Below, piece by piece: positions 36,091 through 49,000 of a stretch of 64,000 bases of DNA (within the stretch, counting starts at the first letter, position 1; every line of letters begins with the position of its first letter). The position numbers and the translations under genes are program-made. The stretch spans positions 37,754,501-37,818,500 of the forward strand of contig NC_092672.1 in NCBI RefSeq assembly GCF_964355755.1, given 5' to 3'. This DNA comes from Antedon mediterranea (Eukaryota > Echinodermata > Crinoidea > Comatulida > Antedonidae). The notes under the pieces are model-generated. The model worked only from the letters and a program-made list of their open reading frames with translations. It was not told the DNA's origin and did not search any database.

Positions 36091-36246
36091 CAACAATGCC
36101 TTGATGTGCTGTAATGTCTTTCAACAATGCCTTGATGTGCTGTAATGTCTTTCAACAATGCCTTGATGTGCTGTAATGTCTTTCAACAATGCCTTGATGT
36201 GCTGTAATGTCTTTCAACAATGCCTTGATGTGCTGTAATGTCTTTC
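36091..36246. repeat. 31-bp tandem repeat, 5 copies
   Basis: Unit CAACAATGCCTTGATGTGCT followed by GTAATGTCTTT, five nearly identical copies just before the 42-bp array. Confidence 0.92.
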
Positions 36247-36340
36247 ATTAATATACAAGAAGAGAAAGGAAAGGGATAGCTATGCTTGATAGATTAAAAA
36301 ATAAAAACACATATTCGGAACTAACAGAAGAAGAAACACT

Positions 36341-38864
36341 AAATAGAGGAGTATGGAGTAAGAAGACTGTCATGGACCTGCCAAATAGAGGAGTATGGAG
36401 TAAGAAGACTGTCATAGACCTACCAAATAGAGAGGAGTATGGAGTAAGAAGACTGTCATGGACCTGCCAATAGAGAGTATGGAGTAAGAAGACTGCCATG
36501 GACCTACCAAATAGAGGAGTATGGAGTAAGAAGACTGTCATGGACCTGCCAAATAGAGGAGTATGGAGTAAGAAGACTGTCATGGACCTGCTAAATAGAG
36601 GAGTATGGAGTAAGAAGACTGTCATGGACCTGCCAATAGAGGAGTATGGAGTAAGAAGACTGTCATGGACCTACCAAATAGAGGAGTATGGAGAGTAAGA
36701 AGACTGTCATGGACCTGCCAATAGAGAGTATGGAGTAAGAAGACTGTCATGGACCTACCAAATAGAGAAGTATGGAGTAAGAAGACTGTCATGGACCTAC
36801 CAAATAGAGGAGTATGGAGTAAGAAGACTGTCATGGACCTGCCAATAGAGAGTATGGAGTAAGAAGACTGTCATGGACCTACCAAATAGAGGAGTATGGA
36901 GTAAGAAGACTGTAATGGACCTGCCAATAGAGAAGTATGGAGTAAGAAGACTGTCATGGACCTACCAAATAGAGGAGTATGGAGTAAGAAGACTGTCATG
37001 GACCTACCAAATAGAGGAGTATGGAGTAAGAAGACTGTCATGGACCTGCCAAATAGAGAAGTATGGAGTAAGAAGACTGTCATGGACGTGCCAAATAGAG
37101 GAGTATGGAGTAAGAAGACTGTCATGGACCTGCCAAATAGAGGAGTATGGAGTAAGAAGACTGTCATGGACCTACCAAATAGAGGAGTATGGAGTAAGAA
37201 GACTGTCATAGACCTGCCAAATAGAAGAGTATGGAGTAAGAAGACTGTCATGGACCTACCAAATAGAGGAGTATGGAGTAAGAAGACTGTCATGGACCTA
37301 CCAAATAGAGGAGTATGGAGTAAGAAGACTGTCATGGACCTACCAAATAGAGGAGTATGGAGTAAGAAGACTGTCATGGACCTGCCAAATGGAGGAGTAT
37401 GGAGTAAGAAGACTGTCATGGACCTGCCAAATAGAGAAGTATGGAGTAAGAAGACTGTCATGGACCTGCCAAATAGAGGAGTATGGAGTAAGAAGACTGT
37501 CATGGACCTACCAAATAGAGGAGTATGGAGTAAGAAGACTGTCATGGACCCCCGCATGGACCTGCCAAATAGAGGAGTATGGAGTAAGAAGACTGTCATG
37601 GACCTGCCAATAGAGGAGTATGGAGTAAGAAGACTGTCATGGACCTACCAAATAGAGGAGTATGGAGTAAGAAGACTGTCATGGACCTACCAAATAGAGA
37701 AGTATGGAGTAAGAAGACTGTCATGGACCCCCGCATGGACCTGCCAAATAGAGGAGTATGGAGTAAGAAGACTGTCATAGACCTACCAAATAGAGGAGTA
37801 TGGAGTAAGAAGACTGTCATGGACCTACCAAATAGAGGAGTATGGAGTAAGAAGACTGTCATAGACCTACCAAATAGAGGAGTATGGAGTAAGAAGACTG
37901 TCATAGACCTACCAAATAGAGGAGTATGGAGTAAGAAGACTACTGTCATGGACCTACCAAATAGAAGAGTATGGAGTAAGAAGACTGTCATAGACCTACC
38001 AAATAGAGAAGTATGGAGTAAGAAGACTGTCATAGACCTACCAAATAGAGGAGTATGGAGTAAGAAGACTACTGTCATGGACCTACCAAATAGAAGAGTA
38101 TGGAGTAAGAAGACTGTCATAGACCTACCAAATAGAGAAGTATGGAGTAAGAAGACTGTCATGGACCTACCAAATAGAGGAGTATGGAGTAAGAAGACTG
38201 TCATGGACCTACCAAATAGAGAAGTATGGAGTAAGAAGACTGTCATGGACCCCCGCATGGACCTGCCAAATAGAGGAGTATGGAGTAAGAAGACTGTCAT
38301 AGACCTACCAAATAGAGGAGTATGGAGTAAGAAGACTGTCATGGACCTACCAAATAGAGGAGTATGGAGTAAGAAGACTGTCATAGACCTACCAAATAGA
38401 GGAGTATGGAGTAAGAAGACTGTCATGGACCTGCCAATAGAGGAGTATGGAGTAAGAAGATTGTCATGGACCTGCCAATAGAGGAGTATGGAGTAAGAAG
38501 ACTGTCATGGACCTGCCAATAGAGGAGTATGGAGTAAGAAGACTGTCATGGACCTACCAAATAGAGGAGTATGGAGTAAGAAGACTGTCATGGACCTACC
38601 AAATAGAGGAGTATGGAGAAAGAAGACTGTCATGGACCTGCCAAATAGAGGAGTATGGAGTAAGAAGACTGTCATGGACCTACCAAATAGAGGAGTATGG
38701 AGTAAGAAGACTGTCATAGACCTACCAAATAGAGGAGTATGGAGTAAGAAGACTGTCATGGACCTACCAAATAGAGGAGTATGGAGTAAGAAGACTGTCA
38801 TGGACCTGCCAAATGGAGGAGTATGGAGTAAGAAGACTGTCATGGACCTGCCAAATGGCAGATG
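36341..38864. repeat. 42-bp minisatellite, about 60 copies, open on both strands
   Basis: Unit containing GGAGTATGGAGTAAGAAGAC, TGTCATGGACCTACCAAATA and GA. Because 42 is a multiple of three, long frames persist: repeats of MDLPNRGVWSKKTV on + and MTVFLLHTPLFGRS on -. Higher-order structure is visible: a CCCCCGCATGG insertion near 37549, 37728 and 38250, and a 129-bp block with ACTACTGTC at 37938 and 38067. Shorter 41-bp units shift the frame in several places. I regard it as non-coding. Confidence 0.93.
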
Positions 38865-39969
38865 AAAAGGTACCATTTTGTATTATATATTTCACTTGTT
38901 CTGTACTGTGTTTTTAGTAGTGTTTGTCAAACAATAACAGTTTTTTAATTTTTAGTTTAAATTGAATTTGAATACGTTTCAGCAACAAGAAAACATCGAC
39001 ATAAGATCAACATTACAGATACACGTACTGTACAATTTAATAACCATCTCTACACTGTAATCATCAGTATACGTACTGTACAATTTAATAACCATCTCTA
39101 CACTGTAATCATCAGTATACGTACTGTACAATTTAATAACCATCTCTACACTGTAATCATCAGTATACGTACTGTACAATTTAATAACCATCTCTACACT
39201 GCAATCATCACAGTATACGTACTGTACAATTTAATAACCATCTCTACACTGTAATCATCACAGTATTGTTTTAATACAGTGCCTCTATTCAATACCCATA
39301 ATTACAATAAAATATTATATTAATAGTAACATATATGTTTGTACACATCCCATTCTTGCCAATCATCACAGATTCATAAATACAAAATACTTTTTACTGT
39401 ATTTGTTTATTCATATAAACATATTCATTATATTCTTTCATTCTAGGCAAACCTTTGTGTTTTTAAACAATAGTGTTTTGCTTCTTCTTATAAAAACCCA
39501 ACCTTTATTCTATTCACATTGTATTGTTTTGTATACCACCACCTTTATCTTGATTTAACTCGATTTTTTTTAAACCAGTAACGGTTTGAGACCTTCCTTG
39601 TAAAATCATACAAATTTACTATAATATTATCAGGGGCGGATGCAGGATTTCTTACTGCATACATGACCATCGCTAGATGAGAAGCAAAGTTGGATTCTAC
39701 ACCGATAATTGTACCAACTTCATTTGTTTAAACATATTACATATACACATACATTCTATTAATACCAAGTCTAGTAATTTAAAAAATATTTCCGAATTCA
39801 TCATTCCTTATACAGTAGTTACATGAGGACATCCTAAATTAAACTTCTCTTGTTGTTAAGATGCATAAGTTACCTAACACCCTTGCTTAGCCTAATATGT
39901 CTGGTTTTCCATAAATGCTGGTATTCCAAATGTATTTTAAGTTCTGTTCAGGGCTTTTGATTTCTATAG
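38865..39969. other. RNF185 3' UTR and flank
   Basis: On the minus strand the first AATAAA after the RNF185 stop is at 39504-39509, giving a UTR of about 0.46 kb if used. A CAGGGGCGGATGCAGGATTT phrase at 39632 resembles the end of a hAT-type element, but no partner end is seen. The 48-bp tandem repeat lies beyond. Confidence 0.4.
39024..39267. repeat. 48-bp tandem repeat, 5 copies
   Basis: Unit CGTACTGTACAATTTAATAA with CCATCTCTACACTGTAATCA, downstream (3') of RNF185. Confidence 0.92.
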
Positions 39970-42900
39970 TTATGCTATAAACAACCAGATCATAAATATA
40001 AAAGCAACCCACAGGAACACTTTACTAAGAAACTGCTCTTCTGGATTCTGTGCCTGCACCCCCTGACCTGCAGATAAAAACAAATAAAAACACTGTTTAC
40101 TTAAATAATAATAATATCCTGGATTTATATAGTGCCTAATGTTGTGAAACCTCTAAGCGCTGAACATTAATACCCCAGTCATTTTTTAGATCAAACAACT
40201 ATGGAAACATACTCCAATAATGCAGCTATTATTCAGCGCAAAGCTGTGTCTTGATCTAACCAGGTTCTCATTTATACACCTGGGTTGAGAGAGGCAAACG
40301 TAAGTAAAGTATCTTGCCTAAGGATACAAGCAATGCGGCGAGAGTTGGATTCGAACCATGATCTCACGATCAGTAGTCGAACGTCCAACACACTGCCCCA
40401 CACTCCCTTACCTTGATCACTAGATTATCAGTGAATCAAATAATAAATGTGAACTGGTGTCTTCACCATGCTCAAGATAAGATAAGATTAAGACTTTATT
40501 CGTCCACAATTGGACATTATGATGCTTAAGTAATAATCCAGTTTAAAAAAAATTTAACAAAAAATGACAGCATACTGTACTTCTTGCATTAACTGGTGTT
40601 TTACTTATTTACTGAACATGCCACATTATTTACTGAACATGTCACATTATTTACTGAACATGCCACATTATTTACTGAACATGCCACATTATTTACTGAA
40701 CATGCCACATTATTTACTGAACATGCCACATTATTTACTGAACATGCCACATTATTTACTGAACATGCCACATTATTTACTGAACATGTCACATTATTTA
40801 CTGAACATGCCACATTATTTACTGAACATGCCACATTATTTACTGAACATGTCACATTATTTACTGAACATGTCACATTATTTACTGAACATGTCACATT
40901 ATTTACTGAACATGCCACATTATTTACTGAACATGTCACATTATTTACTGAACATGTCACATTATTTACTGAACATGTCACATTATTTACTGAACATGCC
41001 ACATTATTTACTGAACATGTCACATTATTTACTGAACATGCCACATTATTTACTGAACATGTCACATTATTTACTGAACATGTCACATTATTTACTGAAC
41101 ATGCCACATTATTTACTGAACATGCCACATTATTTACTGAACATGCCACATTATTTACTGAACATGCCACATTATTTACTGAACATGCCACATTATTTAC
41201 TGAACATGCCACATTATATATTCTGTATACTTCACAGTGTTTATTATTGAATACCATTCATTCTATAGTACTTTTAAGGATTGTATTTTAATACTGTATG
41301 TATACAGTATAGGCCTATCAAGAATGTATTACTGTATAAAAGTGTGACTTACCAGGCCTTCCTGCAAATCTACCATCACCAAAGTTAAGAGCTGTTGCAA
41401 ATAAACCAAATGGAAAAGCACCTATACCAAAAGACATCTGAAAATTCCCATCTCCAAAACCAAATCCATTAAATGGCTGTAAAATTTAAAACACATTACA
41501 AAATGATTATTAAAATTACAACCATTAATAAATTAGCATCAAATATTATTTATAGTTTGATTGAATCAGAAAAGTTTCAATCTATCTAACCCAACAAACT
41601 CCATTAAATGGCTGTAAACAGATGATAAAATGATTATCAAAATTACAACTTTAAATAAATTATCATCAAATAATATTATGAGGTTGAGTGATGTGATGTG
41701 CCCATATATAGACATGATGATGTCATATCACTACCATATTTGAGCATATCACTACCATATTTGGGCACACACTTTTTTTGTCAAAATAGTTTGATGTGTA
41801 GACAGAGATTAAGCTAATCTAATAAGTATGTCTTGCTACAGATTATTTTTTAAATTGTTTTTAAAGCATAAACCACATCTTAATTAGGTTTATTTGAACC
41901 ATACTAAACCATTAAGATGGCCTTTATTATATTTCCTGTTATTGAATTAAATTTTCATAGAATTTAAATTTCAAAGAATTCATTAATTTAACCAAATTTG
42001 TCCCTTATTTGCCGAATTATACTTATAATCCTGCCATGTTTTAAGTTACCTTTCTAACGCCAGACACAACAAATTTGTGTGTATGTGGGTGGGATTGTTT
42101 TTAGTCATAAAGTTTATTATTAAACAATATTGTGATAAATAAATTAGATTTTGACTACCCGTACAGTAGCACCTGAAATATGTCAATATTGTCATACTGT
42201 AGGTTCTTGTAATCTGTTTGTTGATTCCAGAACAAATGAAATAGTAAGAAATAAAGTTCACTCACCCCCTGTGTTTCTGGTTCTGGTCTTTGTCCTGCCG
42301 GTCTTGGTGGAAGTTTTTCTCTGAAAGAAATTTTATTTTTAATGAAAACATAATATAATTGAAATAGGTCAGAACTTAAAAATAAAACATGAAAATAACA
42401 TGATTAAATTGTAATGTTTTGTCCGAAAATTAGGTGGGCACCCTTGAACCTTTCTATGCTAATGAAGAGTCATAAGTCATAATATGTTTAGTTGAAACAA
42501 TGTCCACACAAAAATAATATAATCGAAAATAGTAAAAAAAAAAGATAAAATAACATACCTAGGATCTTGTTTACCAGTGTTTCCTCTGCCATATATGGGT
42601 ATAACTTTATCTTTACTAATTCCTGCCTTACATACTGGGCAGACTTGTCTTGTTGGTCTAGTCTCTAGCCATTGATGCAAACAAGGCCAGCTGTAATAGA
42701 TTTTATTAATGGTTTATAAAAATGCATAGAAATATCGCTGTACAGTCTAGATACTGACTTCACCCAAAAACAAACTCACAAAGGGACATTTATGGCTTAT
42801 TAATTAATAAACATTGTTATATTAAATAAATATTGAATAAGAATATTTTATAACATGTAATAACATACAATGCCTAGACCCATCCATAATAATAATAATA

Positions 42901-43651
42901 ATATTTATTCGGCAAAAGTTCATAAAGTACATTTTACAATTCATCTTGCCAGGAGCAAGTAATAGGCATGAGCCCAAACAGAAAACTGCTCGAGTCTTAC
43001 TCCATCATTACTTATAAAATACAAAAAAAAAACAAAACTAAGTAGCACAAATTAAGTCAAAATAAAACAAAACAAAACAAAGTTATAATGAGATACACCA
43101 AAAAAAAAATACACTTTTTATTTAAAATGAATAACATATTAATAATACTGATAGTGATACTGTACTGTGTAGACAGCAGTCAGGAAGCTGTTAATCATTA
43201 ATTTATTTGTCTGTAAATATTATTATTTATTTGATTCTTAACGTTATTTATTTATTTATTAATGCCTGTTTGGTTTAGTTAGCTGTACGGCAATCCAGCT
43301 GTACTACTACTAGGCCTAGAGGCCTACGTACTATTTTATTTTATAGGCCTAGGCCCTAGGCCTAAACTAAACTAAAACATGTTATTTCTTACTTTAAAAT
43401 AGTGGTGAAACACTGGTTATTTACCAGAAAAGATGGCCACATAGACTAACTACAGCATCCTTTGCTGTATCAAGGCATATATTGCACTCATAAGCACCAT
43501 CTTCTGGTGGTATCGATCCGCTAGGCCCACCAGCGTTTGTAGATGTAGAGGGAGTGGTTCCTTCTGCTGCCGAACCAGAAGCACTGCCTCCGGCAGCCTC
43601 AGTTGTATCAGACGCACTCCTCCTTGGTTCAGGGCCTGACGGTTCACTCAT
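39970..43651 (-). CDS. RNF185: RNF185, ER-membrane RING E3 ubiquitin ligase
   Basis: Five minus-strand exons: 43425-43651, 42559-42690, 42266-42320, 41353-41476, 39970-40067. They give 211 residues, slightly longer than the roughly 190-residue vertebrate protein because of a Ser/Gly/Thr-rich N-terminus. The start is ATG at 43651, preceded by no other in-frame ATG nearby. The C3HC4 RING has Cys56, Cys59, Cys71, His73, Cys76, Cys79, Cys93 and Cys96; the Cys76 codon is split by intron 1. Downstream come [10 protein letters not shown], a proline-rich stretch, a Phe/Gly-rich hydrophobic segment and the C-terminal membrane helix [20 protein letters not shown]. This layout is typical of RNF185/RNF5, which act in ER-associated degradation at the ER and outer mitochondrial membranes. 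The C-terminal helix and NEEQFL-like lead-in match RNF185, but separation from the paralogue RNF5 is an inference. Intron 4 holds a 21-bp minisatellite and intron 3 a MITE. Confidence 0.93.
40128..40412 (-). mobile_element. SINE-like repeat (RNF185 intron)
   Basis: Has TTATATAGTGCC near one end, the phrase TATCTTGCCTAAGGATACAA and, read on the minus strand, a tRNA-like segment with GGTTCGAATCC as box B. It shares the TCTTGCCTAAGGAT phrase and its layout with 46672-46850. Confidence 0.6.
40606..41215. repeat. 21-bp minisatellite, about 29 copies (RNF185 intron)
   Basis: Unit ATTTACTGAACATGCCACATT (one base variant, GTC for GCC). The period is a multiple of three, so several frames stay open on both strands. 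It lies wholly within the last RNF185 intron. Confidence 0.95.
41686..41809. mobile_element. MITE copy 14 (RNF185 intron)
   Basis: Left terminus missing. The interior and the right terminus (AGTTTGATGTGTAGACAGAG) are clear, followed by TAA. Confidence 0.75.
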
Positions 43652-46012
43652 TATTACTCTCTATTTGAGACCGATAAGTCGTAAAAAATAACTCAATCCG
43701 TAATAATTGTTTTCGTGCTGGTAAGTATTACTTCGTCATCCTTTCTTGGAACGATCCTGACTACCTGTATCTTATTATAAAAAGGTAATTAAATCCGACG
43801 TACGTACTATGAATTTACACAACATCGAAATGATTTTTCCGAGTTTGTCATTGTCTTCGCGTAAATAGGGGGCGCTATTAAAAATTCAATAATGATGATG
43901 TGTGAATTTTAGAGAGACGGAGATTGAGGGCTCTAAATTTCTACATTAATTTTTGTTTTGGAATTTATAGTACTGAATATTTATAAAATGTGTATGAGAA
44001 AGAAAATTAAACATTACCTTACAATAACATAATACACAAATCCGATATTTCAATCTTTTTATACAATTTATCAACGGGTACTCGAATATACGATATTATA
44101 GGGAGTATACACAACAGGTGGCCAAATTATGCAAATGATAACATTCCGAACTACACGTTCAAGTTGACTTGATATTCATTCGTCGTCGTCTTCACACTAC
44201 AAGCACATGAGTATTCGAAAAACACACCAAATATAAAACATGGGACAAGGTGGTAGGCCTATAGCAGAAATTAAACAAAAGAAAGGTAAAAATGATATGG
44301 ACTTTTGTTTTTATCATATGTAATCAAACAATACCAAAAAGCATTTATCTATATGCTTCTGTTTAGTTGCGAAAATTAAAATGCATAGTCTTGCACCCGC
44401 CTGCGCTAGAACTGTAAATACCACTACCACCACCAGGTCAATTATAGTAATTTAAATGTGCTGTTTGCATTTTGTTGTTGTTTACACAATCTTTAGCTTA
44501 ATCACACATTCATTAGCACGAGGATGAATTTTAAAGCTTTTTTTTTTGTAAAATTAAACGAATTGTAATCATTAATATAATACTATAATATTAAATAGAG
44601 TTAGGGCCTATATTAGCACCTGTATAATATACGGACATGTCACATTTTTCAAAACTGTATTACTATTTATAATAGTACTGTAGTAGGCCTACTCGACCTA
44701 GGCCTAAGTAAGTATTATACAAAAAAAGCCAACTCATGATACCGAGACGACCAACTTAATAAATCTTTAAATCCCTCAATATTAATATTTTGTAAAAAGG
44801 TATGTTTTGGCAAAACTAGAATTAAACGAGCGGCGCGCGGGAAAAATGACAATAATTTGAAAGAAGTTTTTTTTTTCGTATAAAATCAAATTGTTTCACA
44901 GAGCCATTTTCATTGAAAATAATGTTGTCATCCGGGTTTTAATTTACGTTTTTTGTGTCGCTAAAAATTTCATCGCGATGTTTATTGTATCACGCGTCAT
45001 ATTTGTGAGTTGTTGTTCTACTATTGCTATTGTTCTCTTCAAATAACGTTTAACATTACTCAACAAAATTTAAAAATGACTTTAATCTAAGCCTTAACTT
45101 CTTTTTAAATCTGTGTGTTAATTCTACGTTGTTGACATATTTTGAAAGTAAATTTCCAAGAGTATCTACGGTTGTGTTTCGAGTGAGAGTTTGTTTTGGT
45201 GAGCAGGGTCAGCCAGAGCATTGTGCTCTAACGATTTGACGCCTGCCTCGAGGTTGATGTAGCTAGGTTAGCTTCAAAGAAGCCGTGGGAGGCTAGCCTA
45301 GCTAACCAGTCGACTTTCTCGAACGGCAAGTACAAAGTAAACGGTACGAATACAATTGTAAATATTTACACCTAAGCCTAGTATTACAATATATCCAAAT
45401 ATGATAATTTAATTTTTAATTATTATTATTTCTTTGTATGTGAATCATGTTTGTTATAAAAAAAGGCAAATTGAGTGAGTGGCCGATTGGTTAAGACAGT
45501 GGAACCGTAATTACGTAGCCATAACATCGGCAGGGGTTCGAGGCTCACTCACTCCATGGTTCTGGTGGTAGAACGAGTCTTCTCGGATAAGGACTATAAA
45601 CCGTAGGTCCAGTGTACACATCTAACTCGTGTGCACTTTAAAGAACCTAGTTAGTAGTACATCTTTCGAGACGAGTAGGGGGTTACCCCGGTGTATTAGT
45701 ACATCACAGCCACTGATCCCCAACTGGGCCCCCTGGGAGACCAGTCTTTGACTGAAGAGGTTACCCAGTATATAAATATAAATTTCAATTCAATTCAAAG
45801 TGCGTGTACTGTGTGTGGGCAAGAAGAAGAACCGGCAAGAACTGACATGCCTTTTATTGTAAATAAACGGTTAAATCCCCCTTTCTTTTGTTGGACTATA
45901 GGTGTCGAAAGAAAGAGGATTGGTTTAATTAAAATCATGCAGTTTTAACATTTATTATTGAATTAGGCGGCCTAATAGTATTAATACTTTTATTGTGTAC
46001 TACTACAGCAAA
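43652..46012. promoter_or_regulatory. Divergent 5' region shared by RNF185 and EIF4ENIF1
   Basis: The two start codons face away from each other across 2.4 kb. A locally GC-richer stretch at about 45170-45360 with candidate donors (GGCAA followed by GTACAA, and ACG followed by GTACGA) looks like the first noncoding exon of EIF4ENIF1. The SINE at 45473 follows. Near the RNF185 start there is no obvious TATA box. CpG-containing patches (GAGCGGCGCGCGGG near 44830) may be part of promoter sequence. No other gene is seen. Confidence 0.45.
45473..45790 (+). mobile_element. tRNA-derived SINE (5' region of EIF4ENIF1)
   Basis: The tRNA-like head at 45473-45550 has a perfect 7-bp acceptor stem (GAGTGAG with CTCACTC), box A TGGCCGATTGG and box B GGTTCGAGGCT, resembling a class II (Ser/Leu) tRNA. 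The body contains GGACTATAAACCGTAGGTCC, a core phrase shared with the fragment at 14112. The tail ends in an AATTCAATTCAA repeat. It lies between the candidate 5' noncoding exon and the first coding exon. Confidence 0.8.
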
Positions 46013-49000
46013 ATGACCAGACAGGATCAGACAGCAGGTGAACCAAAAAATAAACAAACAACATTAATTGATTAAAATTCAAGAAGTTCATGCTGATAAA
46101 TATTTTATAATATTTTTACAATGTATTATATTTGTATGTGCTTCCCTGATTGATGTTTTTTTATGCTAAAATCTAGACCACCTCGTCTATTCTTTAAAAC
46201 TATTTTTTACAAAAATAGAAAATAAGTTCTACTTAATTCTCAACATTGGATTATTAACTAAAGATTGATTTATATTAGCCTCGCAAGTTCCACTTTGTTG
46301 TCTATTCTATATGTTTTTTTTTTCATTTACGTATCGTGGAATCTATTCTGAAATAAAGTTAAGTTAATCGATCAATAACACACTGTAGATCTAGACAACT
46401 CTATGGTTTTATTACAAGTAGAGATCGGCAAATAATCTCTTAACCAACAATTTTCCAACAAGTGAGGACTGGATAGCTACTGTACAACAGAATTTCCTCA
46501 GTTTCCAGTTAAGCATAAGGACGATATGAATACACCTTATAATACAGTATTCTGAATTAAGGTTAAACTGATCAATACACACTGTCTGTAGATCAAAACA
46601 ACTCTACAGTTTTACAAGAAGAGATCAGCAAGTATTTTGTATTTTTGTATATTAATATTTTGTCCTCAGTGAGGAAATTCGGATTAGGCCCTCCACGGAC
46701 CCACGGCAGCCAGCAGTGCAGCGCCTACCAGATTAGGCGATGAGAGTAAAGTATCTTGCCTAAGGATGCAATTAGTATGGTACAGATAACCTCGAACCCA
46801 TGCCTATCACATGCTAGTCCGATATTACCATTACACCATCACTCTCCAGTATATACAGCACCCGCCACAATTTCTAGACGGTCTCTCATCTCATAAAGCA
46901 ACAATTGTCAAAATGAGGATAGCTCAGAAGAAATTTATAATCAGAATTTTCTCAGTTTCCAGTTTTATATGAATACATGTTTTTACCTTTCTGGTTAATT
47001 TTTTATTTATAGTGATGAGTGAAAAGTCCAAGGAAAATGGCGGTGGACTGGAAAAAGAGATTACTAAGGATGACAAACCTAACGTCATCAAGAAAGCGGA
47101 TAAAAAGACGATTGGCATTTACACAAAGGTACTATACATTAGAATCACATTTCTGTTTTTTAAATGGACAATAAAGTATATATGACTATGACTATGACTA
47201 TGAATAGAAGCCAGTGTATAATGTTGTTTTAATTATCAAGCATTTCAATCTATTACAAGCAACACATTCAAATAACGTACAGTAGATAAAGGATCTTTGA
47301 CCAAATTGTTTCAGGTTATTGAGAGCATTTAAAATGAGTTGCAAAGGAATAAAATGATAAAGTAAAAACAATTTAAGAATTTTTAATCTATTTTGGAGTG
47401 CATTTCTATTTAGCACTAACTCGGAACTTTGTCCTATATCCTCCTAAACTGAATGACTGTTAATGCCTTTCAAGCTTATGCACCTTTTAGGAACTCTTTG
47501 GCTGTGGTTTTTAGCCTTTGATAAAGCTTTTATCGATTTAATTTTGTTTGCATTATTTTATAACAATAGTTTCTAAATAATTTCTTAAAAATTTAATATT
47601 TTGCATTGAAACATTTATTTACTTTCAATGACAGTAACAAAATAAAAGGAGATACAAAATATGACAAAGTAACATTGAAAGAAGGCTTGATCTTGATTTT
47701 ATTTTTAGGCTGAGTTAATGAACCTGTCAGAGAGCCCAGCATCTAGGAAGAAACATGCTTGTTTAGCTGATGAATTTTGCGAGTGAGTACAGTACTTTTT
47801 TTAATTGGATAATTGGAATGATATACAATAAGCCCACTCCATCCACCACATATGTACCTCTATGTCATAATGGATGAGATTGATATAATAAGCCCACTCC
47901 ATCCACCACATATGTACCTCTGTCATAATGGATGAGATTGGGATATAAAATCTAGAGATTGGAATGATATACAATAAGCCCACTCCATCCACCACATATG
48001 TACCTCTATGTCATAATGGATGAGATTGGGATATCAAATCTAGAGATTGGAATGATATACAATAAGCCCACTCCATCCACCACATATGTACCTCTATGTC
48101 ATAATGGATGAGATTGGGATATCAAATCTAGAGATTGGAATGATATACAATAAGCCCACTCCATCCACCACATATGTACCTCTATGTCATAATGGATGAG
48201 ATTGGGATATCAAATCTAGAGATTGGAATGATATACAATAAGCCCACTCCATCCACCACATATGTACCTCTATGTCATAATGGATGAGATTGGGATATCA
48301 AATCTAGAGATTGGAATGCTAATACATTATTATTACTATAATTGGTTGGTTTGTGCAGCCTTGCATATCGATACATTACATTGTCATATTTTTTCTTAAA
48401 CACCTCAATTTCATTCATTCTATTCATAATGCATATTCCTACAGATGAATTGACCATATTTTTACTTGCATAATTCAGTAAAGGGTTTTCAGCCAGATTT
48501 ATAATTAATGTACTTTAAATAATGCTGACGTCATCATTATCTTTTAGTATGGTATTTGTTAAAAATTCTGTTTTAATAGATAATATTCAAATTATTAAAA
48601 TTATTATTTGTGTTTATTTTAGTGAAAATGGTGTTTGGGATCCTGAAAAATGGCACGCATCTTTCAGTACAAAGTCATCTAGAGGAAACTCGCCAGTTGG
48701 ATTTGACTCCAAAGAAGCCAAGAAGAAAACACTAGGTATTCTTAAGTCTATTCTGTGTATTATCTGTGAGGTCTTTGCTGTATATATCATAAAACAGATA
48801 ATTACAAATTAATATATTAATGATTTTGAAAGTATAGAAAATCCTCTGTAAACAAAATTACAAAATATTAATACTGTACTCTGTATGACCAAGTGTAATC
48901 CCATGCTTGAGTATAACCTCAAAAATAATTGTGGAGGTTCAGACTTAAAGCCATTTTAGGGCTTATTGTAAACTCCACACAAATGTTTTATTATTATTAA

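Noticed and set aside
36956-38481. Long open frames of 240-280 codons on both strands
   Set aside because: They follow from a 42-bp repeat with a period divisible by three; there is no unique coding sequence, signal peptide or start context, and frame-breaking units occur.
15061-41215. CRISPR-like appearance of regularly spaced repeats
   Set aside because: The arrays are head-to-tail minisatellites without unique spacers, in an intron-bearing eukaryotic genome.
40564-41291. Open frames of about 220-230 codons in three frames (YLLNMPH, LFTEHAT and VNNVACS repeats)
   Set aside because: They are shadows of a 21-bp minisatellite inside an RNF185 intron.
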